Below, one piece after another: positions 6,159 through 6,411 of a stretch of 6,411 nt of DNA. The notes beneath the pieces were generated by a model that worked only from the letters and a program-made list of their open reading frames with translations, did no database searches and was not told where the DNA came from. Source of the DNA: an uncultured Oscillospiraceae bacterium (GTDB lineage: Bacteria; Bacillota; Clostridia; Oscillospirales; Acutalibacteraceae); contig USLQ01000067.1 in the NCBI GenBank assembly GCA_900555545.1, positions 1-6,411 of the forward strand, written 5' to 3'. Numbering within the stretch: position 1 is the stretch's first letter; each line of letters begins with the position of its first letter. A program made the translations under genes and the position numbers.

Positions 6159-6178
6159 GCCGCCCCGTGTGGAGCAGC
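6159..6178 (-). promoter_or_regulatory. GC-rich hairpin in the rpsF leader, candidate S6:S18 feedback site
   Basis: On the minus strand GCTGCTCC (6178-6171), loop ACAC and GGGGCGGC (6166-6159) form an 8-base-pair stem including two G-U pairs. It lies 26 bases before the rpsF start, upstream of the ribosome binding site. Many bacteria carry an mRNA motif in the rpsF 5' leader bound by the S6:S18 complex, described as a CCG bulge beside a hairpin. No CCG is visible in this predicted leader, so a match to that motif is not shown. Position and the shared CCACACGGG core with the hairpin before rpsR are the arguments for a regulatory role. Confidence 0.5.
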
Positions 6179-6184
6179 AAGGAT

Positions 6185-6202
6185 CACCGCAAATTTGCAG
6201 TG
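6185..6202 (-). promoter_or_regulatory. hairpin at the predicted 5' end of the rpsF transcript
   Basis: On the minus strand CACTGC (6202-6197) pairs with GCGGTG (6190-6185) using one G-U pair, and the A/T centre AAATTT can extend it. The predicted transcription start (about 6202) would place this stem at the very 5' end of the mRNA, where such structures often protect transcripts from decay. This is inferred from the promoter position. Confidence 0.4.
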
Positions 6203-6208
6203 CTCTTT

Positions 6209-6237
6209 ATTATATCAATCTTAAAGTGTTTTGTCAA
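6209..6237 (-). promoter_or_regulatory. sigma-A promoter of rpsF-ssb-rpsR
   Basis: The minus strand has TTGACA (6237-6232), a 17-base spacer and TATAAT (6214-6209), both boxes matching the vegetative consensus exactly at ideal spacing. Transcription should start near 6202, giving a leader of about 70 bases before rpsF. The -35 box contains the TGA stop codon of the upstream Fur-family gene. Confidence 0.9.
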
Positions 6238-6410
6238 CCTTTTTGCCGCTCATGCCTGCGGCGGCACTCCGGGCAGGTGCCGAAAAATTCCATGCTGTGC
6301 CCGGAGATATCAAAGCCCGTCTCCTGTGCCAGCTTATCCTTGAGCTCCTCAAATGGGCACTCCGGGATCTCCACGGACTTTTTGCACTCCACACATGTCA
6401 TGTAGTGGCG
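6234..6410 (-). CDS. Fur-family metal-dependent regulator, C-terminal part only
   Basis: The last 58 codons of a gene that enters from the right edge on the minus strand and ends at a TGA (6236-6234). The visible part starts RHYMTCVECKK and ends with GHSMEFFGTCPECRR. This is the dimerisation domain of Fur/Zur/PerR proteins: HY-x-TCVEC gives the first CxxC (visible Cys6, Cys9) and CPEC the second (Cys46, Cys49), which together hold the structural zinc. The intervening PFEELKDKLAQETGFDISGH is the usual helix and strand. Which metal or peroxide it senses depends on the missing N-terminal part. The rpsF promoter overlaps its stop and no terminator lies between, so read-through into the ribosomal operon is likely. 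Family confidence is high. Confidence 0.88.
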   Translation of the reverse strand, partial: RHYMTCVECKKSVEIPECPFEELKDKLAQETGFDISGHSMEFFGTCPECRRRHERQKG

Positions 6411-6411
6411 G

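Noticed and set aside
6133..6180. 16-codon upstream extension of rpsF
   Set aside because: S6 proteins normally start at MAQNKYE-type sequence, and GGAGG lies inside the extension at correct spacing for the ATG at 6132.
6185..6202. TGCAAATTT in the rpsF leader as a second copy of the TetR palindrome half-site
   Set aside because: Only nine bases are shared with the palindrome arm, and the flanking bases form a different hairpin; a chance match is the simpler reading.

Overview
The window looks like a chromosomal stretch from a moderately GC-rich (roughly mid-50 percent by eye) Clostridia-type Firmicute, probably a gut-dwelling carbohydrate fermenter. This rests on strong GGAGG-type ribosome binding sites, consensus sigma-A promoter boxes, the rpsF-ssb-rpsR order, a zinc-ligand form of S18, a Mbeg1-like (DUF2974) hydrolase and a glycoside hydrolase family 3 enzyme with a Firmicutes-style C-terminal tail. 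The genus cannot be fixed from sequence reading alone.

Left part (1-2811, plus strand): the 3' end of an alpha/beta-hydrolase (esterase-like) gene is followed after 42 bases by a complete GH3 beta-glucosidase-type gene. The pair reads as an operon for intracellular breakdown of plant-derived, possibly acylated, oligosaccharides. A short AT-rich palindrome lies directly before the GH3 ribosome binding site. A strong hairpin ends the unit and separates it from the convergent tetR-family gene.

Middle part (2838-4917): a TetR-family repressor gene (minus) is divergent from a 59-codon ribbon-helix-helix protein gene (plus). Between them lies a perfect inverted repeat with two 18-base arms and a 9-base spacer, the best candidate operator in the window. 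A Mbeg1-like serine hydrolase gene (minus) converges on the small gene. No enzyme or transporter is obviously co-transcribed with the TetR gene, so its target is unknown.

Right part (5030-6411, minus strand): the conserved rpsF-ssb-rpsR operon (S6, single-strand DNA-binding protein, S18) has a perfect-consensus promoter (TTGACA, 17 bases, TATAAT), a structured leader and an intrinsic terminator after rpsR. Upstream is the 3' end of a Fur-family metalloregulator gene whose stop codon lies inside the -35 box of the rpsF promoter. Hairpins before rpsF and before rpsR share the loop-region sequence CCACACGGG, which suggests, without proving, a common S6:S18 feedback element.

The window holds no rRNA or tRNA gene, CRISPR array, insertion sequence or phage gene that I can recognise. 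Most of it is ordinary housekeeping and sugar metabolism. The items most worth following are the long palindrome between the two divergent DNA-binding-protein genes and the repeated ribosomal-operon hairpin.
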